Assembly (NCBI GenBank): GCA_035547755.1
Contig: DASZUG010000090.1
Location: 93,166 to 157,165, forward strand
Direction: 5' to 3'
Length of the DNA: 64,000 nucleotides
Source of the DNA: Mesorhizobium_L sp035547755
Lineage (GTDB): Bacteria; Pseudomonadota; Alphaproteobacteria; Rhizobiales; Rhizobiaceae
The position numbers and the translations under genes were made by a program. The notes beneath the pieces were generated by a model. The model saw nothing but the letters and a program-made list of their open reading frames with translations. It did no database searches and was not told where the DNA came from. Positions 7,800-16,262 of this stretch are shown in pieces; position 1 is the stretch's first letter; each line of letters starts with the position of its first letter.

Positions 7800-9023
7800 A
7801 TGGCTGGAATTGCCGCCCTTGGCGTGGCTTACATTCTATCTCAATTCTATCGCTCCTTCATGGCGGTTCTGACCCCGGCGCTGACACTCGAACTCGGCGC
7901 CAGCAAGGCGGAATTGTCCTTGGCGTCGGGCGCCTGGTTCGCGGCTTTCGCGCTGCTCCAGTTCCCGATCGGTGTTTGGCTGGACAGATACGGACCGAAA
8001 CGCACGGTGGCGGTCATTCTGGCGCTGTGCGGCGGCGGCGGGGCGCTTGTTTTCGCGCTTGCCACCGCGCCATGGATGATCGTCGTGGCGATGGCGCTTC
8101 TGGGCGCCGGTTGCGCGCCGGTACTGATGGCCGCCATGTTCATATTCGCCCATTCCTATCCGCCGGCCCGGCTCGCCGTCATGACCTCGTGGATGATCGC
8201 CTTCGGCTCCGCCGGCAATGTGGCGGGTACATCGCCGCTCGCAGCGGCGGCGCAAGCCTTTGGATGGCGCAACGTGATGCTGGCGCTGGCTGCCGCCTCC
8301 CTGCTTACCGGCCTCGCGCTGATGGTGCTGGTGCGGGATCCGCGAATCGACAGGCATCCACATGCGAGCGTTGGTTTCTACGGTTTCGTCGAGGCCCTCA
8401 GGCTGAGGAAATTGTGGCCGATTTTCCCTTTGATCGGCATGAACTACGCGCCATCGGTCGGTATACTGGGCCTTTGGGCCGGGCCTTATCTCGCCGATGT
8501 TTACGGCGCTAACTCGCTTCTGATCGGCCATGTGACGTTGTTTATGGCGATCGCGGTGGTGACGGGGTCCTTCGTCTACGGTCCGCTCGACACCATCTTC
8601 GGCACGCGCAAATGGGTGGTGGCCATCGGCAACACGGGATCTGTCCTTGTCGTCGCTTTCCTGGCGCTGTTCCCGCAAAACGGTATCCCCGGCGTGACAG
8701 TCGCCCTCGTTCTGGTCGGCCTGTTCGGCGCCAGCTATGCCCTGATCATGACGCATGCGCGCGCCTACCTGCCGCCGCATCTGATGGGCCGCGGCATTAC
8801 GCTTCTCAACTTTTTCTCGATGGGAACGGTCGGAATAATGCAGTTCCTGACCGGCGCCGTGGCGACGGCGGCGACGGCGTCAGGCAAGCCGGCGCAGGCA
8901 TATTCCGCTCTGTTCGCCTTTTATGCCCTTACACTCGCGGCAGCGGTCGTCATCTATCTCTTTTCGCAGGATGCACCGCCAGAGAGAGGCGGGTCGGCAA
9001 CGGCAGATCCGCGCCGGCATTGA
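7800..9023 (+). CDS. MFS transporter
   Basis: A major facilitator superfamily permease with about twelve membrane segments. From the ATG at 7800 it has 407 residues, the usual MFS size, and begins directly with the first segment (GVAYILSQFYRSFMAVLTPA). The loop 2-3 signature appears as GVWLDRYGPKRTVAV near residue 60. The frame is open upstream to 7521, but those 93 residues are Arg/Pro-rich and look non-coding. The substrate cannot be told. It starts about 300 bases after the tRNA; that gap holds no other gene I can support. Confidence 0.82.
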   Translation: MAGIAALGVAYILSQFYRSFMAVLTPALTLELGASKAELSLASGAWFAAFALLQFPIGVWLDRYGPKRTVAVILALCGGGGALVFALATAPWMIVVAMALLGAGCAPVLMAAMFIFAHSYPPARLAVMTSWMIAFGSAGNVAGTSPLAAAAQAFGWRNVMLALAAASLLTGLALMVLVRDPRIDRHPHASVGFYGFVEALRLRKLWPIFPLIGMNYAPSVGILGLWAGPYLADVYGANSLLIGHVTLFMAIAVVTGSFVYGPLDTIFGTRKWVVAIGNTGSVLVVAFLALFPQNGIPGVTVALVLVGLFGASYALIMTHARAYLPPHLMGRGITLLNFFSMGTVGIMQFLTGAVATAATASGKPAQAYSALFAFYALTLAAAVVIYLFSQDAPPERGGSATADPRRH

Positions 9024-9176
9024 TCCGCGACGCACGCCCGCGCAAAGCCGGCCGCGCGGTGCTGGATAGAGCAGTGCGCGTTATGCCTCCGGCTCCTTTC
9101 CAAGGCTCCGCTGCCTACGGGCTTGCCGGGCTCCGACGCAATGTTTACATGTCGCGGGGTTTATCCGGAGGCGTGA

Positions 9177-9467
9177 ATGCTCGCTCTTATTCGAACCATC
9201 GACCTGGCGCTTTATCTTTACTGGCTGATCATCATAGGGGCGGCGATCTTTTCCTGGCTCTATGCATTCAACGTCGTCAATCCACGCAACCAGTTCGTCG
9301 GAATGATCGGTGATTTCCTCTTCCGCGCCACGGAACCCGCCTTGCGGCCGATCCGTCGCTTCATACCCGATCTCGGCGGGATCGATATTTCCCCCATCAT
9401 TCTGCTGCTGATCATCTATTTCATTAGACAACTGCTCTGGACGACGGTCGCGCCGGCGCTGCTCTAG
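9177..9467 (+). CDS. YggT family membrane protein
   Basis: A 96-residue inner-membrane protein with two hydrophobic segments, at about residues 12-30 and 74-92. Between them is the YggT hallmark PALRPIRRFIPDLGGIDISP. YggT proteins are linked by family studies to osmotic tolerance and division-site organisation, but the molecular role is unclear. The start has GGAGGCG upstream. It ends 2 bases before holA, so the two are cotranscribed. Confidence 0.88.
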   Translation: MLALIRTIDLALYLYWLIIIGAAIFSWLYAFNVVNPRNQFVGMIGDFLFRATEPALRPIRRFIPDLGGIDISPIILLLIIYFIRQLLWTTVAPALL

Positions 9468-9469
9468 GA

Positions 9470-10504
9470 ATGGCGCAGAAAAAGGCACACGAAGTCGATG
9501 CATGGCTCGCGAGGCCCGAGCCGTCACGGCAGATCGTCCTTATTTATGGCCCGGATCGAGGTCTCGTCTCGGAACGGACCCGGCAATTCGCGCAGGCGAC
9601 CGGGCTGCCGCTTGGCGACCCGTTTTCCGTCATCCGTCTCGACGCAGCCGAACTCGACCAGTCGCCGGGAAGGCTCGAGGGCGAAGCGCGGACAGTCCCC
9701 ATGTTCGCCGGCAGGCGCCTCATCTGGGTTGGGAATGCCGGCGCGCAAAAGGCGCTCGTCGAGGATCTGAAACGGCTGATGCAATCCCCGGCCGAGGATA
9801 CGCTTATCCTCATTGAAGCCGGCGATCTCAAGAAGGGAAGCCCGCTTCGCGCCGCTGTCGAGAGCACCGGCAACGCCATGGCGCTCCCCTGTTACGCCGA
9901 CGATATGCGCTCGATCGATCTGTTGATTGATCAGGAATTGGGGCGCGAGAACCTCAGGATTTCGCTCGATGCCCGCGAGGCGCTGAAGGCGAGTTTAGGC
10001 GGAGACAGGCTCGCCAGCCGCGGCGAGATCACGAAGCTCGCTCTTTATGCCATCGACAAGGGCCAGATCGACCTTGACGATGTGAGGGCGGTCATCGGCG
10101 ATGTCGGAGCCGTGTCGGCGGACGACGTCATCGACGCCGTTCTTGGCGGAAAGCGGCGACAGTTCGAAACGGCTTTCTCGCGCTATGTCGCGGCCGGTTC
10201 GCAGACCTTCATCCTTCTGAACGCCGGCATGCGGCAATTCCAGGCCTTGCAGATGATGAAAGGCGCGATGGAAAAGAACGGGAAATCCGCAACCGCGGTT
10301 GTCGCCTCCGCGCGGCCCCCGGTCTTCTTCAGCCGCCGTGCGCTCGTCGAAAATGTTCTGAAAAGCTGGGCTCCGGACATGTTGGAACGCATGCTCGCCC
10401 TCCTTCAGCGGGCCATATTGCAATCCCGTCAGACGCCTGCTCTCGCAACCTCTATTACGCGCCAGGCCTTGTTATCGGTTTTGATCGCTCGTTCCAAACG
10501 TTAG
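9470..10504 (+). CDS. holA: DNA polymerase III delta subunit
   Basis: A 344-residue clamp-loader subunit that opens the beta clamp. The N-terminal AAA+-like domain begins with IVLIYGPDRGLVSERTRQFA (residues ~22-41), the usual delta signature. The C-terminal collar domain includes QTFILLNAGMRQFQALQMMK. The length is typical of alphaproteobacterial HolA. It converges with parB, with 24 bases between the stops, as usual in rhizobia. The usual upstream partners leuS and lptE are absent; yggT takes their place. Confidence 0.93.
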   Translation: MAQKKAHEVDAWLARPEPSRQIVLIYGPDRGLVSERTRQFAQATGLPLGDPFSVIRLDAAELDQSPGRLEGEARTVPMFAGRRLIWVGNAGAQKALVEDLKRLMQSPAEDTLILIEAGDLKKGSPLRAAVESTGNAMALPCYADDMRSIDLLIDQELGRENLRISLDAREALKASLGGDRLASRGEITKLALYAIDKGQIDLDDVRAVIGDVGAVSADDVIDAVLGGKRRQFETAFSRYVAAGSQTFILLNAGMRQFQALQMMKGAMEKNGKSATAVVASARPPVFFSRRALVENVLKSWAPDMLERMLALLQRAILQSRQTPALATSITRQALLSVLIARSKR

Positions 10505-10528
10505 TCGGCTCTGGAGTTGATAAGCCGG

Positions 10529-11395
10529 CTATTGTTTCAGCCGCCGGCAGATTTCGTCCAGTTGGTCCAGCGTACGATAGGCGATGCGCAACTCTCCGCC
10601 ATTCCTGTGGTGCGCGATCGCAACCTTGAAACCCGTGGAATCGGACAGAAGCTTCTCCAGCGCGACGGTATCCGCGTCCTTCTCGACCGGCTCTCGCCTT
10701 TTTGCCGATTGGCTTTCCGGCTCCTGAGCAAGCGCTTCCGCCTGCCGCACGGACAGGCCGCCATCCACGATACGCCGCGCGAGTTTCTCCGGATCGTCGG
10801 CTGTGATGAGCGTTCGCGCGTGTCCAGCGGACAACGCGCCATCGACCACCATCGCTTTGACGCTTTCCGGCAGCTTGAGCAGTCGGAGCGTGTTGGCGAC
10901 ATGGCTGCGGCTTTTGCCGATCACCTGCCCCAGATCAGCCTGGCTGTAACCATGCTCGTCGACCAATTGCTGGTAGCCGAGCGCTTCCTCGAGAGGGTTG
11001 AGATCGGCCCTTTGCACATTCTCTACGATCGCGAGTTCAAGCGCCACGCGATCGCTGACATCGCGGACGATCACGGGAACTTCGGTAAGACCGGCCTTCT
11101 GCGCGGCGCGCCAGCGCCTTTCGCCGGCGATGATCTCATATCGGCTGCCATCCTGAATCGGCCTGACGACGACCGGCTGCACGACCCCATGTTCGCGAAT
11201 GGATTGGGAAAGATCGTCCAATTCCCCTTCTGCGAAGTGGCGGCGCGGATTGCGCGGATTGGGGCTCATCAGTTCGATCGGCAGGTTTCGATCGGCGGCG
11301 ACCGGCTTCGCCGCCGGCTCGGTCGGCTTGTCGATCTCCCCGATCAACGCCGCAAGACCGCGGCCGAGTCTCCTGCGGGACAGATCATCGTTCAT
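10529..11395 (-). CDS. parB: Chromosome-partitioning protein ParB
   Basis: A 288-residue CTP-dependent clamp that binds parS and spreads along DNA. In order: an N-terminal ParA-interacting tail (LGRGLAALIGEI, residues 10-21), ParB N-domain with NPRNPRRHF (46-54), CTP-binding box GERRWRA (91-97), the parS-reading helix-turn-helix around IGKSRSHVANTLRLLKLP (~150-167), and a C-terminal dimerisation domain. It is 20 bases downstream of parA in the same operon. Five parS-like sites in the next 10 kb are its expected binding sites. Confidence 0.97.
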   Translation of the reverse strand: MNDDLSRRRLGRGLAALIGEIDKPTEPAAKPVAADRNLPIELMSPNPRNPRRHFAEGELDDLSQSIREHGVVQPVVVRPIQDGSRYEIIAGERRWRAAQKAGLTEVPVIVRDVSDRVALELAIVENVQRADLNPLEEALGYQQLVDEHGYSQADLGQVIGKSRSHVANTLRLLKLPESVKAMVVDGALSAGHARTLITADDPEKLARRIVDGGLSVRQAEALAQEPESQSAKRREPVEKDADTVALEKLLSDSTGFKVAIAHHRNGGELRIAYRTLDQLDEICRRLKQ

Positions 11396-11415
11396 CGCGC
11401 ATCACTCCAATTCGA

Positions 11416-12213
11416 TCATGCGGCCCGAAGCCGGCGCTCGCGGCGGATCACTTCCGAAGCCAGCTGGAGATAGGCCTGGCTGCCGGCGCATTTCAAATCA
11501 TAAAGAATCGCCGGCTTTCCATGCGAAGGCGCCTCCGAGACCCTGACATTGCGCGGAATGACCGTCTCATAGACCTTGTCGCCCATATGGGCGCGCACGT
11601 CATCCACCACCTGATTCGCGAGATTGTTGCGGCCATCGAACATGGTCAACACGATGCCCTGGATCGACAGGTCGGGATTGATCGTCCGGCGGACCTGATC
11701 GACCGTTTGGAGCAACTGGCTTAATCCCTCGAGCGCAAAGAATTCGCATTGAAGCGGCACCAGGACGGAATCAGCGGCCGCCATGGAATTCAACGTGAGA
11801 AGATTGAGGGAAGGGGGGCAGTCGATAAGCACGTAAGAAAAGCGGTTCTCTTCCGCACGATGGGCTTCGAGCGCCGATTTCAACCGGGTTACGCGGTCAG
11901 GCGCCGCGGCGATCTCCATTTCGACGCCAAGCAGATCAAGCGTGGAAGGAACGATCGACAGGCCGGGAACGGCTGTTTCGATCGCAGCGGCGCCGAGCGT
12001 GGCATTGCCCGTCAGCATGTCGTAAGACGACAGCGTCCGGTTATGGCGATCGATGCCTAGGCCGGTGCTGGCATTGCCCTGTGGGTCGAGGTCAACGATC
12101 AGAACTGATTCGCCAATCGCGGCAAGCGCGGTGGCAAGATTGATCGCCGTGGTTGTTTTTCCCACGCCGCCTTTCTGGTTGGCGACGGTAATGACACGAG
12201 GATAGGACTTCAT
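11416..12213 (-). CDS. parA: Chromosome-partitioning ATPase ParA/Soj
   Basis: A 265-residue deviant-Walker ATPase that moves ParB-parS complexes toward the poles. Deviant Walker A KGGVGKTTTAINLATAL starts at residue 14; the A' motif DLDPQGNASTGLGI is near residue 43, and the B-type motif IDCPPSLNLLTLNSM is near residue 120. It overlaps the rsmG stop by 4 bases (ATGA), giving the operon mnmG-rsmG-parA-parB. The length is normal for the family. Confidence 0.97.
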   Translation of the reverse strand: MKSYPRVITVANQKGGVGKTTTAINLATALAAIGESVLIVDLDPQGNASTGLGIDRHNRTLSSYDMLTGNATLGAAAIETAVPGLSIVPSTLDLLGVEMEIAAAPDRVTRLKSALEAHRAEENRFSYVLIDCPPSLNLLTLNSMAAADSVLVPLQCEFFALEGLSQLLQTVDQVRRTINPDLSIQGIVLTMFDGRNNLANQVVDDVRAHMGDKVYETVIPRNVRVSEAPSHGKPAILYDLKCAGSQAYLQLASEVIRRERRLRAA

Positions 12214-12881
12214 GGGCGCGCCGAATGAACCTTCTTCGATGCCTTTCCGGCCGCTTTGGGCCGCAAATTGCTGATTTCGAGAACGATCCCCTCAGGATTC
12301 GTCCTGCTTCGGTGTTCTACCAGATCGAAATCCCAACGGTCACGGCTTTCCTGCACTTCTACACCGAATTCACGGCCCTTCATAAAAAGTGCGCGGGAAC
12401 CTCTCGTCAGCCATGGTTCCGACCATTGCAGCAATTGCGGTAGGGGCGCGAGCGCCCGCGCCGTTATAATTTCGGCCGTTCCGATCGCGTCGACGGCATC
12501 TTCTATTCGGCGGGGCAGGATTTCCGCAATTTCGACGTGCGCGAGGGCGGATTGCAGAAAAGCCGCTTTTTTTCGGTTGCTTTCTACAAGGCGGACACGC
12601 GATCCCGGTCTGTCACTGAGGAGAATAGCAAGGATGGCGCCTGGAAATCCACCGCCGGAGCCGAAATCGACCCATTGGCGAGCAGCCGGAGCCAACCGTA
12701 AAAGTTGAGCGCTATCAAGAATGTGGCGATCCCACAGCTTCGGCAGTTGAGACGGCGAAGTCAGATTAATCTGCGTCGCCCATTTCAGGAAAATCGCCTC
12801 GAACCCCAGCAAGGCTTCAAATGTTTCACGTGAAACGGCCCCGGCGACCGCCTCCAATTGCTGCAATCTGCTGTCGGTCAA
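12210..12881 (-). CDS. rsmG: 16S rRNA (guanine-N7) methyltransferase RsmG
   Basis: A 223-residue SAM-dependent methyltransferase that modifies G527 of 16S rRNA. The SAM-binding loop is WVDFGSGGGFPGAILAI (about residue 90), and RLVESNRKKAAFL follows as the acidic motif. The N-terminal VSRETFEALLGFEAIFLKW is typical of alphaproteobacterial GidB; its codons contain a parS-like site (12822-12837). The start overlaps mnmG's stop by 4 bases and its stop overlaps parA's start. Confidence 0.96.
   Translation of the reverse strand: MTDSRLQQLEAVAGAVSRETFEALLGFEAIFLKWATQINLTSPSQLPKLWDRHILDSAQLLRLAPAARQWVDFGSGGGFPGAILAILLSDRPGSRVRLVESNRKKAAFLQSALAHVEIAEILPRRIEDAVDAIGTAEIITARALAPLPQLLQWSEPWLTRGSRALFMKGREFGVEVQESRDRWDFDLVEHRSRTNPEGIVLEISNLRPKAAGKASKKVHSARP
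12822..12837 (+). promoter_or_regulatory. parS-like site inside rsmG
   Basis: The sequence is TGTTTCACGTGAAACG, one mismatch from the parS consensus TGTTTCACGTGAAACA. It lies in the coding sequence for the V-S-R-E-T residues of RsmG. Confidence 0.85.
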
Positions 12882-14758
12882 GAAGCTTTTCGCGACAACG
12901 CGCCTTCCCTCGTCCTCAGATGCCCCAGTATAAGGGCAAGCGCCGCCGGCGTCATGCCATCCACCCTGTTCGCTTCGGCAATCGATCTCGGTTTGGAAGC
13001 GGATAATTTTTGGCGCAACTCGTTGGAAAGACCGGAAAAATCGGAATAATCGAGATCGTCGGGAATCATTCTTTGCTCCTCACGCCGCAGCAATGAGATG
13101 TCGACTTTCTGGCGATCGAGATAGACGGAATACCGTGCCTCCGTCTCGAGTTTTTCCCGTGTCTTGGTATCGAATTCACCGATTTCAGGCCAAATGGTTT
13201 GTAAGCGTGATATATCTGTTCCGCTCTGCGCCATCAGGTCGTAGGCACTGCGTCGGACGCCATCCAGATTGACGTTGAGCCCGTGTTTGCGTGCCTCGTT
13301 AGGCGTCAGGGAAACGCTGCGGGTGAAGCGCCTTGCCTCGTTCAATTTCCTTATTTGTTCGCGAAACCGTTCCGATCGCTCATATCCGACCATGCCGAGT
13401 TCGACCGCTATGGGCGTCAACCTCTCGTCGGCATTGTCGGCGCGCAGCGAAAGCCTGAATTCCGCGCGCGATGTGAACATCCTGTAAGGTTCTGACACGC
13501 CGCGGGAAATCAGATCATCGACCAGGACGCCGAGATAGGCGTCGCCACGTCCAAGGACAATCCCAGCCTCGCCAGCGGCGCGCCGGGCTGCGTTCAACCC
13601 GGCAAGAAGACCCTGGGCCGCTGCCTCCTCGTAGCCCGTCGTTCCGTTGATCTGTCCTGCAAGGAACAGGCCGCCGACCCGTCTCGTTTCAAGTGTCGGT
13701 TCCAACTCACGCGGATCAACGTGATCATATTCGATTGCATAGCCCGGCCGGAGCATTTTCGCTCTTTCGAGACCCGGAATCGTTTTCAGGAGTTCCAGCT
13801 GGACGTCTTCCGGAAGCGAGGTCGAAATTCCGTTCGGGTAAACCGTGTCGTCGTCAAGACCTTCCGGTTCAAGAAAAATCTGATGGCTATCCCGATCCGC
13901 GAATTTGACAATCTTATCCTCCACCGAGGGGCAATAGCGCGGCCCAATGCCCGAAATCGAGCCCGAATACATGGCAGACCGGCGAAGGTTTGTACGGATG
14001 ATCTCATGGGTGGCGGAAGTGGTTCTCGTGATTCCGCACTCGATCTGCGGCGTCGAAATGACGTCGGTCAACAAGGAAAACGGAACCGGATCCTCATCCG
14101 CCTTTTGCATGTCGAGGGAGACCCAGTCGATCGTCCTGCCATCGAGACGCGGCGGCGTCCCTGTTTTCAGGCGCCCGAGCGCGAATCCGGCGCGCTCCAG
14201 CATGGTGGAAAGACCGAGAGAAGGATTTTCGCCGTAGCGGCCAGCGGGAAAGCGCCGCTCGCCTATATGGATGAGACCTCTTAGGAAGGTGCCCGTGGTC
14301 AGCACGATAGCGCCGCAGCGCAGCGCCCGGCCGCCCGACAGCTGAACGGAATGAGCGTTTCCGTCCGGAAGTTCGATATGGAGCGCTTCACCTTCGATCA
14401 CGTCCAGGCGGGGCTGCGCCTCGATCGCCGCCTGCATGGCCAGCCTGTAAAGTTTTCGGTCAGCTTGTGTTCGCGGGCCTCTGACGGCCGGCCCTTTCCT
14501 CCGATTCAGCAATCGGAACTGGATGCCCGCCGCGTCGGCGACACGCCCCATCAGGCCGTCGAAGGCGTCGATTTCTCGAACGAGGTGGCCTTTTCCCAGC
14601 CCGCCGATCGCCGGGTTGCAGGACATCGCGCCGATCGCGTCCTTCGACATGGTAACGAGCGCCGTCGAGGCGCCATAGCGCGCCGCGGCCGACGCCGCTT
14701 CACAGCCGGCATGACCACCACCGATAACGACCACATCATAATGAGAGAGCATGACCAC
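12878..14758 (-). CDS. mnmG: tRNA uridine-5-carboxymethylaminomethyl modification enzyme MnmG (GidA)
   Basis: A 626-residue FAD enzyme that, with MnmE, installs the cmnm5 group on the wobble uridine of certain tRNAs. The FAD-binding dinucleotide loop VIGGGHAGCEAA is at residues 11-22. The GidA signatures GTFLRGLIHIGER and GQINGTTGYEEAAAQGL are present, and the C-terminal helical domain contains DLDYSDFSGLSNELRQKL. Length is normal. It is first in the mnmG-rsmG-parA-parB operon; the alternative ATG two codons in (14752) is possible. Confidence 0.97.
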   Translation of the reverse strand: MVMLSHYDVVVIGGGHAGCEAASAAARYGASTALVTMSKDAIGAMSCNPAIGGLGKGHLVREIDAFDGLMGRVADAAGIQFRLLNRRKGPAVRGPRTQADRKLYRLAMQAAIEAQPRLDVIEGEALHIELPDGNAHSVQLSGGRALRCGAIVLTTGTFLRGLIHIGERRFPAGRYGENPSLGLSTMLERAGFALGRLKTGTPPRLDGRTIDWVSLDMQKADEDPVPFSLLTDVISTPQIECGITRTTSATHEIIRTNLRRSAMYSGSISGIGPRYCPSVEDKIVKFADRDSHQIFLEPEGLDDDTVYPNGISTSLPEDVQLELLKTIPGLERAKMLRPGYAIEYDHVDPRELEPTLETRRVGGLFLAGQINGTTGYEEAAAQGLLAGLNAARRAAGEAGIVLGRGDAYLGVLVDDLISRGVSEPYRMFTSRAEFRLSLRADNADERLTPIAVELGMVGYERSERFREQIRKLNEARRFTRSVSLTPNEARKHGLNVNLDGVRRSAYDLMAQSGTDISRLQTIWPEIGEFDTKTREKLETEARYSVYLDRQKVDISLLRREEQRMIPDDLDYSDFSGLSNELRQKLSASKPRSIAEANRVDGMTPAALALILGHLRTREGALSRKAS

Positions 14759-14814
14759 AATCCGTTTGCCGTCAGATGTCCCTGCTTCCGTAGCCTGTCA
14801 AGGAATTAGTGAGT

Positions 14815-14830
14815 TGTTTCACGTGAAACA
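14815..14830 (+). promoter_or_regulatory. parS site, perfect consensus
   Basis: TGTTTCACGTGAAACA matches the bacterial parS consensus at all 16 positions and is a perfect palindrome. It lies in the mnmE-mnmG spacer, upstream of the operon that encodes its binder ParB. Confidence 0.96.
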
Positions 14831-14870
14831 ATCTCCCGCTGGCACGTGATCAAACTGATCCAATGGCCAA

Positions 14871-14886
14871 TGTTTCACGTGAATCA
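14871..14886 (+). promoter_or_regulatory. parS-like site at the mnmE stop codon
   Basis: TGTTTCACGTGAATCA has one mismatch to the parS consensus. Its last three bases are the complement of the mnmE stop codon. It is centred 56 bases from the perfect site. Confidence 0.85.
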
Positions 14887-16218
14887 TTTGCCGATGCAGA
14901 AGCTGGAAAACACCACGTCGAGAATATCCTCGACGCCGATCTTGCCCACAATACGTCCGAGCGAATCGCTTGCCTCACGCAAGTCCTCGGCTTTCAATTC
15001 CAATTCCTTCCGACCGTCTTCAATCGCGGCTTTCAAAGAAGCCTGGCAACGTAGCAGCTGTTCCACATGCCGTGCACGGCTGGGCAGAATATCCGCCACA
15101 GAACCGGCGTGATCCGCCGCCCAGCGAGAAAGTATCTGCAGGAGAACAGGAATTCCCGCCCCCGTTTTTGAGGAAAGCGCAAGATCAAAATCGCCCTTCA
15201 CCGCACCGTTCCACAGATCCGCCTTTGTGCCGACGCGGATCACCTTTTTATCCGAAGGGGGAATGACGTCCTGATGTTGATCGGTCACGTCGCTGACAAG
15301 CAAAATAAGATCGGCGCGCTGGCTTTTCTCGAGCGCCCTCTCGATGCCGATGGTTTCCACCGCGCCGGCTCCTTCCCTTATGCCGGCTGTATCGGTCAGG
15401 ATGACCTTGTAACCGTCAAGATCGAGGACCACCTCGACGAGATCGCGCGTCGTCCCGGGTTCATCCGTCACGATGGCGACGTCTCTCCTGGCCAGAGCAT
15501 TGAGGAGGCTCGACTTGCCGGCATTGGGCGCGCCGATGATGACGACGCTTAGCCCTTCCCTGATGATCTCGGCGCGGTGGTAATCGTTGAGATGCGCTTC
15601 GATCTCCTCCGCAAGTTCTTTGACATTTTCCCAAACAGTATCGGCCACGGAACCCGGAACATCGCCCTCATCCGCAAAGTCGAGATCGGCTTCGATCAGG
15701 GCACGCGCGCGGATGATCTGTTCGCGCCAGGAGAGATAAAGGGCGCCCTGGCGGCCGGCCGCATTGGAGAGTGCGAACCGCCTCTGCGCTTCCGTCTCGG
15801 CCGCGATAAGATCGCCGAGCGCCTCCGCCTCGGTCAGGTCCATCTTGCCGAGAAGGAAGGCGCGCCGTGTGAATTCGCCCGCCTCCGCCTGCCTGAAACC
15901 GGCTTTCGCCTGAAGAAAATCGAGCATGGCGCCGACAACGGCAGGGCCGCCATGGAGGTGGAATTCGGCCATATCCTCTCCGGTAAAACTCCGCGGTCCG
16001 GGAAAGAACAAGACCAGCCCGCGGTCGATAAGAGCACCGACGCCGGTGCGGATCGGCCTCAGCGCAGCCATCCTTTCCGCGGGCAGCATTCCCGCCGAAG
16101 CACGAAGGACCTCCCGCACATGTGGGCCGGAAAGCCGCACGACTGCGACACCGGCCGGAAGCCTGCCGCTCGACAGGGCATAGATCGTATCGCGAAAGAG
16201 GAGTTGCCCGGTGTCCAT
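14884..16218 (-). CDS. mnmE: tRNA modification GTPase MnmE (TrmE)
   Basis: A potassium-activated GTPase of about 444 residues, partner of MnmG in wobble-uridine modification. Order: N-terminal formyl-THF-binding domain starting RDTIYALSSG, helical domain, then an inserted G domain with Walker A GAPNAGKSSLLN (around residue 225), DEPGTTRD and DTAGIREG. The protein ends in the invariant catalytic motif C-I-G-K. I use the ATG at 16218 because AGGACGG precedes it; an in-frame ATG at 16239 would add seven residues. It is divergent from the DUF255 gene. Confidence 0.96.
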   Translation of the reverse strand: MDTGQLLFRDTIYALSSGRLPAGVAVVRLSGPHVREVLRASAGMLPAERMAALRPIRTGVGALIDRGLVLFFPGPRSFTGEDMAEFHLHGGPAVVGAMLDFLQAKAGFRQAEAGEFTRRAFLLGKMDLTEAEALGDLIAAETEAQRRFALSNAAGRQGALYLSWREQIIRARALIEADLDFADEGDVPGSVADTVWENVKELAEEIEAHLNDYHRAEIIREGLSVVIIGAPNAGKSSLLNALARRDVAIVTDEPGTTRDLVEVVLDLDGYKVILTDTAGIREGAGAVETIGIERALEKSQRADLILLVSDVTDQHQDVIPPSDKKVIRVGTKADLWNGAVKGDFDLALSSKTGAGIPVLLQILSRWAADHAGSVADILPSRARHVEQLLRCQASLKAAIEDGRKELELKAEDLREASDSLGRIVGKIGVEDILDVVFSSFCIGK

Positions 16219-16262
16219 CTCCGTCCTAGCTTTCATCACCTATTCCGCTCGAAAGGCGACCG

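Noticed and set aside
14840..14850. A further parS-like half site (GGCACGTGATC)
   Set aside because: It keeps only the CACGTGA core and lacks the flanking TTTC, so it is below the level of the five reported sites.
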